In this document: one piece after another, positions 1 through 5,257 of the stretch
How positions within the stretch are numbered: the stretch's first letter is position 1
Layout: every line of letters begins with the position of its first letter
Assembly: GCA_002369325.1 (NCBI GenBank)
Contig: DFDU01000104.1
Span: 27,622 to 32,878 of the forward strand
Origin: Lachnospiraceae bacterium UBA3820
Lineage (GTDB): Bacteria; Bacillota; Clostridia; Lachnospirales; Lachnospiraceae
Reading direction: 5' to 3'
DNA length: 5,257 nt
The notes under the pieces: generated by a model
Seen by the model: only the letters and a program-made list of their open reading frames with translations
Database searches by the model: none
Told to the model about the DNA's origin: nothing
Program-made: the position numbers and the translations under genes

Positions 1-2
1 TG

Positions 3-2030
3 GACGCAGGTATGACACAGCCTGTTTCTCCTGATATGAGTAATCAATTTGCTCAGATTAATCAGCAGAATATGCAACAATTTGGCGGAAGCCAGTTTAA
101 TCAGCCTGTAAATAATGTTCCACAGACAGGCGGCAAGGCTAAAAAGGTTAAAAAACCTAAGAAACCGTTAAGCGGCGGAGCAATAGCCGGTATTATAACT
201 GCATGTGCTGCTTTGGTAGCGCTTGTGGTTTGCGGAATTATTTTCCTTCCAAAGATGTTTAAGTCACCTAAGGAAAAGGTTAAGGCTGCTTTTGAGAAGA
301 CATTTGATAAGAGTGATGAGGCACTTGAGTTTAACAAAAAACTTCTTGAAGAAGGCGGAGAGATAAAAGTCGGATTTAAGACTGATGAAGTAGCCGGACA
401 GAGTTTTCCTGCTGAGTTTAATCTTGGAATGATTTATGCACCAAAGGATAAGCTTATTAATTCTGATGTAAATATTAAGCTTTCCGGTGATGATATTCTT
501 GTTATCAAGTTAATAGGAACAGAGGATGAAACATATATTTCGGTTCCTGATCTTATTAAGGGATATTTTGCACTTCCTAATAAGGATTTTGGAAATGCTT
601 TTGCAAATTCACCTCTCGGTCAGGCAATGGGAGTTGACGCAAGCCAGTTCCAGAATATAAGCTTTGATTATTTTAATATTTCATTGGAACAGGCTTCAGA
701 CAGTGAAACCATATTGGATAAAATATGGGATAAGAGTGAAGTTAAAAAGGACGGAAAGAAGTCTGTAAGCGTTAACGGCAAAAAGGTTAAGGCTAAGAAA
801 TATATAGTAACCATTCCTAAGGATGCTATACTTGATGAACTTGAAGCTACATTAAACGAATATATGGGCGATTATGCTGCACAATACGGTCTTAGCACAT
901 CTGATTTAAGAACAGCTCTTTCAACCGTATTAGGTGGCGATATCGTTGCAAATGTTTATGTTAAAGATGATAAGGTTGTTAAGATTGAATGCAAAAATGA
1001 GTCAGGAATGATTAATTATAATATCTGGCTTGATTATGACAGCGATGCTATAACAGGTGAGGCTGTGCTTTCTGCTATGGGCGAGCAGATTTCATTGAAG
1101 CTTGACATTAAAGATCCGGAAGGTAATCCTAATGGAACTCTTACTCTTGCTGCAGGAGGTACATCCATCGTTGCTAAATTTGATGCAACAGTTGTTGATA
1201 AGAGCGATGAAAAGAGTGCGGATATAAATCTTGAGGTGGCTCAGGATGCCAACGTTTTATTCAAGGGTTCGGTAAGTGTCAGTGAGAATCTCAAGAACAA
1301 GACTGCATCAAATATTGACAGCTCTGAGGCAGTATATGATATATGCATTATGACTCAGGAAGATTTTGCTACTCTTGTTCAGGATAATATGTATGCTATC
1401 AATGAGTGGGTAACTAAGATTTCACAGAATGAAATTCTTTCTCAGATTTTCGGTAATTATGGTGGAGATATCATAGATTATGATGATTTGGATGACGACG
1501 ATGACGTTGACGATGATGATGACGATGATGACGATGATGACGAAAATTTATCCGAAGATGATATGACTCTTGAAACCTATAATGGCGATAAGGTTACTAT
1601 ACTTGGTTCATTACCGGGATTTGAATGTACATATACATGTGATTATTTCATCGATTTCGGAGTTAATGACTACAGCGCAAGTATAGAGTATGAGATTATG
1701 GATGATTCATGGTATAATTCGGCTGAAGATATTGCAGACGAAATGTATATTCCTGAGGATGATGATTATTCAACTTACGAGATAGTCGAGCAGGAAATGG
1801 CTAAACCTTTAAGCTTTGAGGATGGAACAGTTTACGCATCAAAGGTACATTATATCCAAAAGAGCGACGATTGGGAATCAGAAGTAATAAACTTTGTGTT
1901 TGTTCGTGAGATAAAACAGGGACTTTACATTCAGGCATATGTTAGTTTATATCCTGAATCGAATATGTTTAATTCCACAATGGAAGACCTTGTAAAGGTA
2001 ATTTCTTCAGAGTACTACACTGTTGAATAA
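3..2030 (+). CDS. Single-pass membrane protein of unknown function with Asp-rich linker (5' end probably outside window)
   Basis: I do not recognise a named family. Counting from the ATG at 12 (672 codons), residues 1-40 are rich in Gln, Asn and Pro, residues 42-52 are Lys-rich, and about 55-80 form one hydrophobic helix. By the positive-inside rule the N-terminus is cytoplasmic and the remaining ~590 residues are outside. The ectodomain (about 85-485) has many short alternating strand-like segments. Residues 491-510 are almost all aspartate, and about 518-672 look like a separate alpha/beta domain rich in Tyr, Asp and Glu, with Cys at 539 and 543. The frame stays open to the window edge and the ATG at 12 lacks a properly spaced ribosome binding site, so the true start is probably upstream. 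Proteins of this layout in Clostridia often begin with a zinc ribbon, which cannot be seen here. There is no signal peptidase or lipobox site and no C-terminal sorting signal. A terminator follows 36 bases after the stop. A role in envelope sensing or surface binding is only a guess. Confidence 0.85.
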   Translation, partial: DAGMTQPVSPDMSNQFAQINQQNMQQFGGSQFNQPVNNVPQTGGKAKKVKKPKKPLSGGAIAGIITACAALVALVVCGIIFLPKMFKSPKEKVKAAFEKTFDKSDEALEFNKKLLEEGGEIKVGFKTDEVAGQSFPAEFNLGMIYAPKDKLINSDVNIKLSGDDILVIKLIGTEDETYISVPDLIKGYFALPNKDFGNAFANSPLGQAMGVDASQFQNISFDYFNISLEQASDSETILDKIWDKSEVKKDGKKSVSVNGKKVKAKKYIVTIPKDAILDELEATLNEYMGDYAAQYGLSTSDLRTALSTVLGGDIVANVYVKDDKVVKIECKNESGMINYNIWLDYDSDAITGEAVLSAMGEQISLKLDIKDPEGNPNGTLTLAAGGTSIVAKFDATVVDKSDEKSADINLEVAQDANVLFKGSVSVSENLKNKTASNIDSSEAVYDICIMTQEDFATLVQDNMYAINEWVTKISQNEILSQIFGNYGGDIIDYDDLDDDDDVDDDDDDDDDDDENLSEDDMTLETYNGDKVTILGSLPGFECTYTCDYFIDFGVNDYSASIEYEIMDDSWYNSAEDIADEMYIPEDDDYSTYEIVEQEMAKPLSFEDGTVYASKVHYIQKSDDWESEVINFVFVREIKQGLYIQAYVSLYPESNMFNSTMEDLVKVISSEYYTVE
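1491..1541 (+). repeat. GAY-codon (Asp) low-complexity tract
   Basis: Seventeen consecutive codons inside the membrane-protein gene encode aspartate, except for one Val codon (GTT at 1506-1508). The tract includes eleven Asp in a row at residues 500-510. GAC and GAT codons alternate with a partial 9-base period (GAC GAT GAT). It separates the long ectodomain from the C-terminal domain and probably forms a flexible, strongly acidic linker. Tracts of this kind can change length by replication slippage in steps of three bases without breaking the frame. Confidence 0.9.
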
Positions 2031-2066
2031 TTAGTTATTGCTAAGAATAATAAAAAAGTATAAAAT

Positions 2067-2101
2067 AAGGATACCTGCTGATTTGGCGGGTGTCCTTTTT
2101 T
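2067..2101 (+). terminator. Rho-independent terminator of the membrane-protein gene
   Basis: A 12-bp stem pairs 2067-2078 with 2086-2097, with two G-T wobbles, around a 7-base loop (TGATTTG). It runs directly into six Ts at 2096-2101. It lies 36 bases after the stop at 2030 and 74 bases before aroD, so it separates the two genes. Confidence 0.9.
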
Positions 2102-2175
2102 ATGTTAAACCGGCATAATGAAGATTAATCAGGTTAAAAAAGAATTGCCTAAAATATAAGATAAGCGGGGAAAAG

Positions 2176-2901
2176 ATGAGAGAAAAAATAAAAAGACCGG
2201 TGGTTTGTGTACCTGTAACGGCAAAAAATGATTCGGAAATATATTATCAAATTGATAAAATTATCGAAAAGAAAAAAACGGCTAATATAGATATGGTTGA
2301 GTTAAGGGCAGATTATTTTGATGAATTGTCCAATGCCGATAAGTTAAAAGAGGTATTGGAAGAAATCCATAATAAGCTTAATAAAGCCGGTATAAAGCTG
2401 TTATTTACCATAAGAAGTGAAGCTGAAGGAGGAGAAAAGCTTTACTTTAAGGAGCCGTCCATAAATATTATAAATATGTTTATTGCCGGAAACAAGCTGG
2501 CAGACTATGTTGATGTGGAATACTTTTCAGATAAGAAAACGGCGGACATGGTTGTTAAAATCGCAAAAAAGAATGATGTTAAAGTAATTATGTCTTCGCA
2601 CGATTTTGAAAAAACACCTTCATACAATGAGATGATAAAAAGATATGAAGGCATGTATGAAAGAAAAGCCGATATAATAAAGCTTGCGGTTATGCCGAAA
2701 GATGAAGCGGATGTTGACAGCCTGTTAAATGCAATATCCGAAACATATGAAAAATATCAGGACGTGGATGTAATAGGTATATCCATGGGAGAGCTCGGAA
2801 GAAGAAGCCGGACAGAAGGGTATATTTTCGGAAGCTTTCTGACTTTTGCGATACTCGATAAGGCTTCAGCACCGGGTCAGGTTAGTGTAGATGAGTTTTA
2901 A
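2176..2901 (+). CDS. aroD: 3-dehydroquinate dehydratase, type I
   Basis: The enzyme catalyses the third step of the shikimate pathway, the Schiff-base-mediated syn dehydration of 3-dehydroquinate to 3-dehydroshikimate, in the cytoplasm. The 241-residue length is usual for the type I (TIM-barrel) family. All expected active-site residues can be placed by comparison with the Salmonella/E. coli enzyme: E42 and R44 in VELRADYF, R80 and E84 in TIRSEAEGG, the catalytic base H142 in MSSHDF, the Schiff-base lysine K169 in ADIIKLAVMPK, R212 in MGELGRRSR, and S231 and Q235 in the SAPGQ lid loop. The ATG at 2176 follows a GGGG-AAAAG ribosome binding site with about 5 bases of spacing. Terminators lie on both sides (2067-2101 and 2950-2977), so the gene appears monocistronic and away from other aro genes. 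I saw no convincing promoter in 2102-2175. Nothing suggests loss of function. Confidence 0.97.
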   Translation: MREKIKRPVVCVPVTAKNDSEIYYQIDKIIEKKKTANIDMVELRADYFDELSNADKLKEVLEEIHNKLNKAGIKLLFTIRSEAEGGEKLYFKEPSINIINMFIAGNKLADYVDVEYFSDKKTADMVVKIAKKNDVKVIMSSHDFEKTPSYNEMIKRYEGMYERKADIIKLAVMPKDEADVDSLLNAISETYEKYQDVDVIGISMGELGRRSRTEGYIFGSFLTFAILDKASAPGQVSVDEF

Positions 2902-2949
2902 AATAAATTTTATTTATAAAATAGAATCTTATATATGATTATCGATAAT

Positions 2950-2977
2950 AAAATGCCGAAATATTTCGGCATTTTTT
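2950..2977 (+). terminator. Rho-independent terminator of aroD
   Basis: A perfect 26-base palindrome at 2950-2975 has the core GCCGAAATATTTCGGC. It folds into an 11-bp stem with an ATAT loop and overlaps a run of six Ts at 2972-2977. It lies 48 bases after the aroD stop. The T-run follows on the plus strand, so it acts on aroD and isolates the downstream MNT/HEPN cassette. Confidence 0.9.
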
Positions 2978-2989
2978 AGTTTCAGATAA

Positions 2990-3018
2990 TTGACATATAC
3001 ACGATAACGTGTTAATGT
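2990..3018 (+). promoter_or_regulatory. Sigma-A-type promoter of the MNT/HEPN cassette
   Basis: A perfect -35 hexamer TTGACA (2990-2995) lies 17 bases upstream of a weak -10 TAATGT (3013-3018). It sits just after the aroD terminator and just before the HTH-MNT gene. The predicted transcript start near 3025 would leave a very short leader that just includes the AGGAG at 3026-3030. The weak -10 makes the exact position uncertain, and a slightly shifted -10 (TTAATG, 3012-3017) is also possible. Confidence 0.55.
2999..3012. promoter_or_regulatory. Inverted repeat in promoter spacer, possible autoregulatory operator
   Basis: ACACG-ATAA-CGTGT is a perfect inverted repeat with 5-bp arms and a 4-bp centre. 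It lies wholly between the -35 and -10 hexamers of the cassette promoter. Many antitoxins with DNA-binding domains repress their own operon from such a site, and the first gene here carries a helix-turn-helix domain. The arms are short, so chance is a real alternative. Confidence 0.4.
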
Positions 3019-3025
3019 TGGAAAA

Positions 3026-3030
3026 AGGAG
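3026..3030 (+). promoter_or_regulatory. Ribosome binding site that fixes the HTH-MNT start
   Basis: AGGAG at 3026-3030 lies 8 bases before the ATG at 3039, which is ideal spacing. The other in-frame starts fit worse: GTG 3009, ATG 3015 and TTG 3018 lie upstream of this site and overlap the promoter, GTG 3030 overlaps the site itself, and ATG 3033 is only 2 bases away. The protein therefore most likely begins MEGYYTVSEY. Confidence 0.8.
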
Positions 3031-3038
3031 TGATGTAT

Positions 3039-3581
3039 ATGGAAGGATATTATACTGTTTCCGAATATGCAAATATAACGGGAAAAGATACCGGAAATAT
3101 AAGAAGAAAATTAATTAAAGGTGAAATAAAAGGCGAGAAAATAGGAAAACAATGGTTGATTCCGAAAGATACCATATATCCAAATGATAAAAGAGTTAAA
3201 ACCGGTGATTATCGTAATTGGAGAAAAAAATCCGATGTAAACCGCACTAATCCGGAATTGATGAAAGCTTTAAGAAAAATGTGCAAAGATATTGGAGCGG
3301 TATATGGCTCAATGCTTGATAGGATTGTTTTATATGGTTCATATGCAAGAGGAGAAGAAACACCTGACTCTGATGTTGATATTGCATTGATTTTAAAACA
3401 GAAAGATACAGAGGAAAAGCACGATGCAATAACAGATATTGTAATAGAACATGAGCTAAGTCAAGGTGTTACACTTTCGGTAATTTCAATAGAAAGAAAA
3501 GAAATGCTGGATTGGAAAAATGTATTACCTTTTTATTCTAATATAGATAAGGAAGGAATTGTTTTATGGAAAACAGCATAG
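3039..3581 (+). CDS. HTH-minimal nucleotidyltransferase (MNT) fusion, putative antitoxin of a HEPN/MNT pair
   Basis: The protein has 180 residues and two domains. Residues about 4-44 (YYTVSEYANITGKDTGNIRR through KQWLIPKD) form an excisionase/MerR-like winged helix-turn-helix. A basic linker at about 50-65 leads to a nucleotidyltransferase core, with the signature G100-S101-x10-D112-x-D114 within LYGSYARGEETPDSDVDIAL. In characterised MNT antitoxins such as MntA this motif supports AMP transfer to the partner HEPN toxin. The third acidic residue usual in polymerase-beta-type folds is not obvious: the matching strand reads GVTLSVISI, with T145 where Asp often stands, so catalysis is uncertain. 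The gene has its own promoter and overlaps the downstream HEPN remnant by 16 bases. Family knowledge suggests it binds DNA for autoregulation and neutralises the toxin. The reading frame is intact although the toxin is broken. Alternatively it is a stand-alone regulator. Confidence 0.88.
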   Translation: MEGYYTVSEYANITGKDTGNIRRKLIKGEIKGEKIGKQWLIPKDTIYPNDKRVKTGDYRNWRKKSDVNRTNPELMKALRKMCKDIGAVYGSMLDRIVLYGSYARGEETPDSDVDIALILKQKDTEEKHDAITDIVIEHELSQGVTLSVISIERKEMLDWKNVLPFYSNIDKEGIVLWKTA

Positions 3582-3775
3582 AAGCATTATCTAAATATAG
3601 ATATGAATCCGGATTGGAAGCATTGGAAGATGCTAAGCTTATGTATGAAAATAAGAGATATAAGAATGCTTTAAACAGAGCTTAATCAAAAAGTGAAGCT
3701 GAGAAACAAATAAAACGTGCAGAAGAGTTTAATGAAGTTATCAAATCATATTTGATACAACAAGGGATATTTTAA
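3566..3775 (+). pseudogene. HEPN-domain toxin remnant with internal deletion and in-frame stop
   Basis: An ATG at 3566 inside the end of the HTH-MNT gene follows AGGA (3554-3557) at 8 bases. It opens 39 codons that look like the first helix of a HEPN protein (SGLEALEDAKLMYENKRY, then KNALNRA), ending at TAA 3683-3685. Immediately after, in the same frame, 29 more codons (3686-3775 with stop) read SKSEAEKQIKRAEEFNEVIK and on to a TAA, matching the last helix of the same family. HEPN proteins of this kind are usually about 125-135 residues; only about 68 remain. The missing middle normally starts with a YYAxFHA-like stretch after NRA and holds the charged residues of the RNase site. I infer a deletion of about 180 bases, a multiple of three, whose junction created the stop. 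A 39-residue peptide may still be made, but it should not be an active nuclease. Confidence 0.78.
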
Positions 3776-3827
3776 TAAAATCGCTAATTGAGGGAACCGA
3801 AAAAATATTGATTATGATTAGCATAAA

Positions 3828-3859
3828 TAAGGCGGAGGATTAATGAGTCCTCCGCCTTA
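3828..3859. terminator. Hairpin between convergent genes, probable shared terminator
   Basis: A perfect 12-bp stem, TAAGGCGGAGGA (3828-3839) with its complement (3848-3859), surrounds an 8-base loop. It lies 52 bases after the HEPN remnant and 21 bases after the minus-strand oxidoreductase stop. On the minus strand the stem is followed by a short T-rich stretch (TTTATG). On the plus strand a longer T-rich stretch begins 8 bases later, at 3868. Neither tail is ideal, but position and stem strength fit termination in both directions. Confidence 0.75.
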
Positions 3860-3880
3860 CTCATAGGTTTTTGTTTTTGT

Positions 3881-4846
3881 TTATTTTACCTTCCAATTTC
3901 TGCGAAGGTTATCCATAAGTGTCATAATATTTATCGTATCCTTATGAGGCATGAGTGCGGTTTCGAACTTGCCTGTTATAATCGCATCTCTTGCGGCGAT
4001 AAATTCGTACTCATATCCGCTTATCTGTTTTTCAGGCGGTTTGATATCGGCGATGGCCTTTTCACGGTCGTAAACAATTATTTCTTCAGGATTATTTATG
4101 TTCTTAACTTCGATATAGCCTTTGTCTCCGTATATAACGGCGTTATTATCAGCCTTAAACATCATAGTAACAAATGCGTGAGCCGAACCGCCGTTTTTGT
4201 AATTAAACTGGAGTATTTCCTGTGCATCGACGCCGGTATCGAGCTTTACACAGCTTGTGCCGATGGAAGCAGGAGGTGCGTTATAAATCATGGTAAAGAG
4301 ATTTATAGGATAAACGCCCAGATCAAGCATTGCTCCACCTGCAAGCTCAGGCTTTATAACTCTTTCCTTTTTTCTTAAATCATAACCGAGGCTGCAGGTA
4401 ATTGTATTTACCTTACCGATGGTACCTTTTTCGATAATATCGATAAGTCTTAAATACATAGGTAAAAATCTTATCCACATAGCTTCGCCGCAGAAAACAT
4501 TTTTATCTTCGGAAAGCTTCATGACCTCAATGGCACTTTCCATATCCGCAGTAAATGCTTTTTCAACGAGAACAGGCTTGCCGGCATTGATACACATTTT
4601 AGCCTGCTCAGCGTGATGAGAATGCGGAGTGGCAATGTATATAAGCTCTACGTCCGGATCATTTACAAGCTCTTCGTAAGAGCCGTATCTTTTTTCAATA
4701 TTGTAAGTGTCGCCGAATTCGTTTGCTCTGTCTATGTCTCTTGATGCAATTGCATACGGACAAAATGCGTCTAATTTATTGAGTGTGTCTGCGATAACCC
4801 CGGCTATTTTTCCGGCACCGAGTATTCCAACCTTAAATTCAATCAT
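3881..4846 (-). CDS. Gfo/Idh/MocA-family NAD(P)-dependent oxidoreductase, dihydrodiol-dehydrogenase-like
   Basis: The protein has 321 residues. An N-terminal Rossmann fold carries VGILGAGKIAG (residues 6-16) for the dinucleotide, followed by IYIATPHSHHAEQA (69-82). VLVEKAFTADM (92-102) is the family's EKP motif in its EKA form, with K96 the expected catalytic lysine. The C-terminal alpha/beta domain has GEAMWIRFLP (120-129) and GGAMLDLGVYP (170-180), where D175 and Y179 are the likely catalytic pair. These variants are typical of the trans-1,2-dihydrobenzene-1,2-diol dehydrogenase-like branch, whose members act on sugars, inositols or diols; the substrate here cannot be told. The start is supported by GGAG six bases upstream (4853-4856 on the plus-strand scale). 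No sugar transporter or other catabolic gene lies next to it, and it is divergent from ileS. It is complete, with no missing motif. Confidence 0.93.
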   Translation of the reverse strand: MIEFKVGILGAGKIAGVIADTLNKLDAFCPYAIASRDIDRANEFGDTYNIEKRYGSYEELVNDPDVELIYIATPHSHHAEQAKMCINAGKPVLVEKAFTADMESAIEVMKLSEDKNVFCGEAMWIRFLPMYLRLIDIIEKGTIGKVNTITCSLGYDLRKKERVIKPELAGGAMLDLGVYPINLFTMIYNAPPASIGTSCVKLDTGVDAQEILQFNYKNGGSAHAFVTMMFKADNNAVIYGDKGYIEVKNINNPEEIIVYDREKAIADIKPPEKQISGYEYEFIAARDAIITGKFETALMPHKDTINIMTLMDNLRRNWKVK

Positions 4847-4911
4847 ATGTTTCTCCTTTTCAGCCCCGAGCGTATGCGAAGCTCATCTTATTTTTTGTGC
4901 AATCTTCATAT

Positions 4912-4940
4912 ATTATACTTTAAAATAGATTATCAGGCAA
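4912..4940 (-). promoter_or_regulatory. Promoter of the oxidoreductase gene
   Basis: On the minus strand a consensus -10 TATAAT (4917 to 4912) stands 17 bases downstream of TTGCCT (4940 to 4935), a 4/6 match to TTGACA. It is oriented toward the oxidoreductase start at 4846 and leaves a leader of about 60 bases that contains the AGGAG-type ribosome binding site. Confidence 0.65.
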
Positions 4941-4978
4941 TAATAAACACCAAAGATATAAGGAATTTCCCTATTTTG

Positions 4979-5008
4979 TTGACAATTCAAGGCTTTATAC
5001 TGTATACT
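4979..5008 (+). promoter_or_regulatory. Promoter of ileS
   Basis: A perfect -35 TTGACA (4979-4984) and a -10 TATACT (5003-5008) are separated by 18 bases. The transcript would begin near 5015, leaving about 47 bases before the ileS ATG. This and the minus-strand promoter at 4912-4940 are divergent and do not overlap. Confidence 0.8.
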
Positions 5009-5061
5009 AAAAACTTGGTGGAGTGCGTTTTTGCACAATATTTTTTGAAAGGACAAAGAAG

Positions 5062-5257
5062 ATGTACGAAAAAGTTTCCAATAAACTTAACTTTGTTGAA
5101 CATGAACAAAAGGTACTTGATTTCTGGAAAGAGAACAGGGTATTTGAAAAAAGTATTGAAGAGAAGAAGGATCTTCCGACATATACATTTTATGACGGAC
5201 CTCCAACTGCAAACGGTAAGCCACATATAGGACATGTGCTTACACGTGTTATCAAGG
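5062..5257 (+). CDS. ileS: Isoleucyl-tRNA synthetase, N-terminal fragment (runs off window)
   Basis: The first 65 codons of a class I aminoacyl-tRNA synthetase are present; the gene continues past the right edge (full enzymes are about 900-1,050 residues). It charges tRNA-Ile with isoleucine in the cytoplasm using ATP. The start MYEKVSNKLNFVEHEQKVLD is typical of clostridial IleS. YDGPPTANGKPHIGHVLTRV (about 44-63) contains the HIGH signature (H57-I-G-H60) of the ATP site, with the PPTANG form characteristic of IleS. The ATG at 5062 follows AAAGGA (5048-5053) at 8 bases. The form resembles the eukaryote-like IleS type common in Clostridia and linked to lower mupirocin sensitivity, but the type-deciding regions lie outside the window. 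Confidence 0.96.
   Translation, partial: MYEKVSNKLNFVEHEQKVLDFWKENRVFEKSIEEKKDLPTYTFYDGPPTANGKPHIGHVLTRVIK

Noticed and set aside
101..337. Minus-strand open frame within the membrane-protein gene
   Set aside because: It is antisense to the Lys-rich and membrane-helix coding region, with no start signals of its own.
2134..2162. TTAAAA-N17-TAAGAT as an aroD promoter
   Set aside because: The hexamers are poor and the predicted transcript start would fall on the ribosome binding site.
3683..3685. TAA in the HEPN gene as programmed read-through or recoding
   Set aside because: About 60 residues of the domain are missing at this point, so reading through the stop would not restore a functional protein.
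3686..3775. A separate small gene after the in-frame TAA
   Set aside because: There is no start codon or ribosome binding site at its beginning, and it reads as the C-terminal helix of the preceding HEPN gene, so it is better treated as part of one broken gene.
3783..3822. GCTAAT...ATTAGC inverted repeat after the HEPN remnant
   Set aside because: Six-base AT-rich arms 28 bases apart are expected by chance in this composition; there is no sign of insertion-sequence ends or target duplication.
3944..4378. Plus-strand open frame of 144 codons opposite the oxidoreductase
   Set aside because: It is antisense to a clear Gfo/Idh/MocA gene, has an unnatural composition and no domain-like pattern.
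5023..5036. GTGC-N6-GCAC hairpin in the ileS leader followed by Ts, as an attenuator
   Set aside because: The stem is only four base pairs and no alternative pairing partner is visible; it is too weak to support.
4847..5230. Plus-strand open frame of 127 codons across the intergenic region and into ileS
   Set aside because: It overlaps ileS in another frame, covers both promoters and has no ribosome binding site or recognisable content.
4987..5235. Minus-strand open frame of 82 codons over the ileS start
   Set aside because: It is a mirror of the ileS coding sequence, with Phe/Lys/Ile-rich composition from AT-rich DNA.

Overview
The window looks like chromosomal DNA from a low-GC Gram-positive anaerobe of the class Clostridia, most plausibly a Lachnospiraceae member. 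The signs are strongly AT-rich intergenic DNA, AGGAG-type ribosome binding sites, A/T-ending codons, a clostridial-type IleS N-terminus and short rho-independent terminators. The family assignment is an inference from style, not from a database match.

Layout, left to right. (1) Positions 3-2030, plus strand: a large, probably surface-exposed single-pass membrane protein of unknown function. It has a Q/N-rich and then Lys-rich cytoplasmic N-terminus, one membrane helix, a long ectodomain, a near-pure aspartate stretch and a separate C-terminal domain. Its true start is probably left of the window. A strong terminator follows. (2) Positions 2176-2901, plus: aroD, a type I 3-dehydroquinate dehydratase with every catalytic residue present, flanked by terminators and so apparently monocistronic. 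(3) Positions 2990-3775, plus: a compact nucleotidyltransferase/HEPN cassette of the toxin-antitoxin type. It has its own sigma-A-like promoter with an inverted repeat in the spacer, an intact gene fusing a helix-turn-helix domain to a minimal nucleotidyltransferase (MNT) domain, and an overlapping HEPN gene. In the HEPN gene the first helix and the last helix are recognisable in one frame, but the catalytic middle is gone and a TAA sits at the junction. (4) Positions 3828-3859: a GC-rich hairpin between convergent genes. (5) Positions 3881-4846, minus: a Gfo/Idh/MocA-family NAD(P)-dependent oxidoreductase of the dihydrodiol-dehydrogenase-like subgroup, with its own promoter and ribosome binding site. 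(6) Positions 5062-5257, plus: the first 65 codons of ileS, isoleucyl-tRNA synthetase, with a consensus-like promoter and a short leader that cannot hold a T-box.

How the parts relate: most genes here are independent housekeeping or orphan units with their own terminators or promoters. The real multi-gene unit is the MNT/HEPN pair, where the downstream start lies inside the upstream gene (16-nt overlap) as in coupled antitoxin-toxin operons. The likely story is an intact, possibly autoregulated antitoxin left beside a toxin inactivated by an internal deletion. No tRNA, rRNA, CRISPR array, insertion sequence or riboswitch was seen, and no gene-free stretch exceeds about 215 bases.
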